From: Pseudomonadota bacterium
Lineage (GTDB): Bacteria; Myxococcota; Bradymonadia; UBA4248
NCBI GenBank assembly: GCA_017613855.1
Contig: JAGACY010000261.1
Coordinates: 1 to 5,697, forward strand
DNA: 5,697 nucleotides
Reading direction: 5' to 3'
A model generated the notes under the pieces. The model searched no databases. It was given only the letters and a program-made list of their open reading frames with translations, and was not told where the DNA came from. Made by a program: the position numbers and the translations under genes. Positions 3,532 through 5,697 of the stretch are shown piece by piece; within the stretch, counting starts at the first letter, position 1; every line of letters begins with the position of its first letter.

Positions 3532-5427
3532 ATGAAACATTTTAATTGGGTATTAGCTGCAGTGATTGGTTTAGGTGGTTCTTTGATGGGCTGCAATGAC
3601 TCGGACGATTATGCTTTTTCCTGCGGTGGGGTAGTTTGTAATTATCAGCCCGGATGGGACCAAAGCGTCTGCGTAGATAATAAATGCAAGGCTACAGCCT
3701 GCGATTATGGGTATCATCTCTACCGAGGTGGATGTGAAGAAAACAGCACACTCAATTGTGGCAGTCACGACAACAATTGTGAAAAAATATTTGGCTGGTC
3801 GACAGGGATGTGCTCCATGGATGGCATTTGCTGGATCGACCGATGTACGGAGGGACTGATCGTCGAGGATAATGCCTGTGTGCCAGGTCCGACCGAAGCC
3901 TGCACGAAAAATGGCTTGACTTGTGAACGTCAGATGCCAGGCGCAGATAAGATTTATTGTGCTGGGAATGAGTGCAAGGCTATGAGCTGTCAAGCGGGAT
4001 GGCGCAAATTCAGGGATAAGTGCATTCCGGAAACCAACGAATGCTGTGGCAATACCTGCGTTCAATGCAGCAACGGGTTGATGTGTAGCGAGGGTGAATG
4101 CGTCAGTCAATGCAGTCCGTCATTGACTCAGTGTGACGATGCATGCGTCAATCTGAGGAATAACAACGAGCATTGCGGCAGTTGCCATACGCCGTGCACT
4201 GCAGCGAATATAAAAAATGCCACGGATGCCGCATGTGTCAATGCCGCCTGTGTAGCGACTGCGTGTGAAAAGGATATGCATGTGACCCAGGGAGGCGGCT
4301 GCGAACCCGATTCGCTATATCGTTGTGGCAGCGAGACAAATGACTGTACTTCGGGCGGAGGTTGGGCTGGTGGTACTTGTAAGAATGGCGCATGTCGTGC
4401 CACTTCGTGTGCCAAAGGCTGGCATCTCTATAATGATGGCATCACGGCGATTTGCGAACAGGATACAGATGATAATTGCCTGCAGCACGATAATCGCTGC
4501 AGGCATAGCTCAGTTTGCACTCCAACGGGATGTGTGTGTCCTGCCGGCATGGATAACTGCGGATCGGATAACAATCCGTACTGCGTTGATTTGAGTTACG
4601 ATGATGATAACTGCGGTGCCTGTGGTCATGCCTGTTCTTATTCACAACGCTGCAGTCTTTCGCGTTGTTTGGGGCCTACCGATTGCGATGGAATCGAATA
4701 TGATATAGGAACGAGCGTTGAGGCATGCGGCGGATGCTACAACCGCTGTGATGAGGGTCTGATTTGTTCTTCTGGCTATTGTAAATCTGGTATTGGACGT
4801 GTTTATTGCAACGGCATGATTGTGGATACAAGGGATGATTCGTACAATTGCGGGCAGTGCGGTTATGAATGTGACGCAGATGAGCGTTGTTCTGATGGCA
4901 ATTGTGTCTATAATGTGCGCCCTGGGTATGATTATTGTCCTGGCAGCGGAGAAACCGATTTAGATACAGATCACGACAATTGCGGAGACTGTGGCTTCGC
5001 TTGCGGTATCTGGGAAGAATGCATAAACGGGTACTGTGTGAATACATCTATCTATTGTGGTATTGGGATTGATCCGTTGACGGATGCTGCCAACTGCGGG
5101 GAATGCAATCATTATTGTGATCTTGATGAAAAATGCGAAGACGGCCGATGTGTTGATAATTTTATCGGTTCAACCATCTATTGTTCGGGTAATGCGATTG
5201 ATCCGGATCACGATTCTGCCAACTGTGGCGGATGTGATAATTACTGCGATAGCGGTGATTATTGTCTCGCCGGACACTGCAGCTCATTGTCCTGGCTCGA
5301 TGAATATACGACCATCACATGTTTCGGTAATACCGTTTATCCCTATAGTGATCCCGATAATTGCGGCGGCTGCGCTATCAAATGTGGCATCGGTGATTAT
5401 TGCGAGGAAGGTGTATGTGTTGATTGA
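3532..5427 (+). CDS. Cysteine-rich repeat lipoprotein, 631 aa
   Basis: A secreted surface lipoprotein of unknown function. Residues 1-20 form a lipoprotein signal peptide: MKHFNWVLAAVIGLGGSLMG, with the lipobox L18-M19-G20 and the lipidated cysteine C21. The mature protein holds 88 more cysteines, an even number that would allow 44 disulfides. Two six-cysteine repeat types are visible. Type A, around GWxxGxCxxxxCxAxxC, occurs at residues 31-68, 76-116, 124-164 and 265-308, with a broken copy near 222-257. Type B, C-x(n)-NCGxC-x3-C-x5-C-x4-C, occurs at 351-379, 385-417, 426-458, 469-502, 509-540, 551-583 and 597-629, plus a partial copy at 201-222. Type B is acidic and resembles the Stig1-like cysteine pattern common in myxobacterial surface proteins. 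There is no enzymatic domain. The start is set by the signal peptide; the ribosome binding site (GAGAG, 3521-3525) is weak. The gene stands alone behind a sigma-54 type promoter. Confidence 0.95.
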   Translation: MKHFNWVLAAVIGLGGSLMGCNDSDDYAFSCGGVVCNYQPGWDQSVCVDNKCKATACDYGYHLYRGGCEENSTLNCGSHDNNCEKIFGWSTGMCSMDGICWIDRCTEGLIVEDNACVPGPTEACTKNGLTCERQMPGADKIYCAGNECKAMSCQAGWRKFRDKCIPETNECCGNTCVQCSNGLMCSEGECVSQCSPSLTQCDDACVNLRNNNEHCGSCHTPCTAANIKNATDAACVNAACVATACEKDMHVTQGGGCEPDSLYRCGSETNDCTSGGGWAGGTCKNGACRATSCAKGWHLYNDGITAICEQDTDDNCLQHDNRCRHSSVCTPTGCVCPAGMDNCGSDNNPYCVDLSYDDDNCGACGHACSYSQRCSLSRCLGPTDCDGIEYDIGTSVEACGGCYNRCDEGLICSSGYCKSGIGRVYCNGMIVDTRDDSYNCGQCGYECDADERCSDGNCVYNVRPGYDYCPGSGETDLDTDHDNCGDCGFACGIWEECINGYCVNTSIYCGIGIDPLTDAANCGECNHYCDLDEKCEDGRCVDNFIGSTIYCSGNAIDPDHDSANCGGCDNYCDSGDYCLAGHCSSLSWLDEYTTITCFGNTVYPYSDPDNCGGCAIKCGIGDYCEEGVCVD

Positions 5428-5434
5428 GATATAA

Positions 5435-5541
5435 TATGAGTACAGTGGTTCTTATGTGAGCAGGCTGCGTAAATGTATTAATATACACATTCCGTAATTG
5501 CGATTCCATCCTAGTTGGATTCATTGCATTCAACGGTCGTC
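5435..5541. repeat. 107-bp direct repeat, copy 1
   Basis: The sequence from TATGAGTACAGTGG (5435 on) to ACGGTCGTC (ending 5541) recurs at 5591-5697, offset by 156 bases, with a single difference (A5532 versus C5688). It starts eight bases after the lipoprotein stop codon. Inside is the small palindrome TGTAT-TAAT-ATACA (5474-5487) and a weaker pairing of GATTCCA with TGGATTC near 5502-5522. No reading frame of note is present. The near identity implies recent duplication or active homogenisation. Confidence 0.95.
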
Positions 5542-5546
5542 GGCAC

Positions 5547-5575
5547 TTGCCAGGCTAGGGGAAGTTGTGTATAAT
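5547..5575 (+). promoter_or_regulatory. Strong sigma-70 type promoter between the repeat copies
   Basis: TTGCCA (5547-5552, 5 of 6 of the -35 consensus), 17 bases, then TATAAT (5570-5575, perfect -10). Transcription would start near 5582 and read straight into repeat copy 2. The -35 overlaps a near-palindrome, GGCACTTGCC (5543-5551). No gene with a ribosome binding site follows within the window, so the product may be a small RNA or a gene beyond the edge. Confidence 0.65.
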
Positions 5576-5590
5576 AGAGGACCGAACGAT

Positions 5591-5697
5591 TATGAGTACA
5601 GTGGTTCTTATGTGAGCAGGCTGCGTAAATGTATTAATATACACATTCCGTAATTGCGATTCCATCCTAGTTGGATTCATTGCATTCCACGGTCGTC
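5591..5697. repeat. 107-bp direct repeat, copy 2 (reaches window edge)
   Basis: Second copy of the unit at 5435-5541, identical except for one base (C5688 for A5532). It continues to the last base of the window, so its true end, and whether the 49-base gap also repeats, cannot be seen. If the gap repeats too, the unit is a 156-bp tandem repeat. Confidence 0.95.

Noticed and set aside
3571..5434. Several long frames over the lipoprotein gene (for example minus 4110-3571, minus 5047-4676, plus 5084-5434)
   Set aside because: Repetitive cysteine- and aspartate-rich codons keep other frames open. None has a family resemblance, and the signal peptide and regular repeats fix the true frame.
5430..5435. 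TATAAT immediately before repeat copy 1, as a promoter for that copy
   Set aside because: No -35 element is present at 16-18 bases upstream, and it lies at the end of the lipoprotein gene. It could be an extended weak promoter, but there is no support.
5592..5615. Seven-codon frame MSTVVLM in the direct repeat, as a leader peptide
   Set aside because: It is too short, has no properly spaced ribosome binding site and has no regulatory codon pattern.
5435..5697. Direct repeats considered as a CRISPR array
   Set aside because: The repeated unit is at least 107 bp, only two copies are visible, and the gap holds a promoter; this does not fit 23-47 bp repeats with spacers of similar length.

Overview
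The window reads as accessory DNA from a Gram-negative bacterium of moderate GC content. The most likely source is the deltaproteobacterial/Myxococcota-Bradymonadota side. Three things suggest this: a very long cysteine-rich lipoprotein built from NCGxC repeats, a good sigma-54 type promoter in front of it, and a CRISPR-Cas locus beside a small uncharacterised two-gene module. The lineage is an inference, not a demonstration.

Left edge (1-1400), all on the minus strand. Positions 949 to 1 encode the first 316 residues of a Cas3 helicase of the type I-G (formerly I-U, GSU0051-like) kind. It runs off the left edge, so the rest of its effector operon should lie beyond position 1. It has a clear ribosome binding site and a near-consensus sigma-70 promoter (1002-1030), with an inverted repeat between promoter and start. 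Upstream, on the same strand, lies a 54-codon relic (1375-1211) of the N-terminus of a different Cas3: the HD-nuclease end typical of type I-E. It breaks off after its first conserved histidine. The locus therefore looks like a place where one type I system was lost and another is present.

Middle (1400-3330), plus strand. Two overlapping genes form a compact operon: a 147-residue protein that resembles the DUF6978 family, and a 256-residue DUF1828/DUF1829 protein. Neither has an established function that I can name. The pair is bracketed by two copies of a structured, REP-like palindromic element (1585-1690 and 3185-3312). Their outer hairpin arms are identical, but their inner parts are rearranged.

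Right part (3330-5697). A sigma-54 type promoter (3460-3475) precedes a 631-residue secreted lipoprotein with 89 cysteines, made of two kinds of six-cysteine repeat. Directly after its stop codon begins a 107-bp sequence that recurs 156 bp later with one mismatch. A near-perfect sigma-70 promoter sits in the gap between the copies. The second copy runs into the right edge, so this may be the start of a longer tandem array, perhaps of small RNA units.

The CRISPR locus and the DUF1828 module together look like a piece of a defence island. The lipoprotein looks like a separately regulated surface protein.
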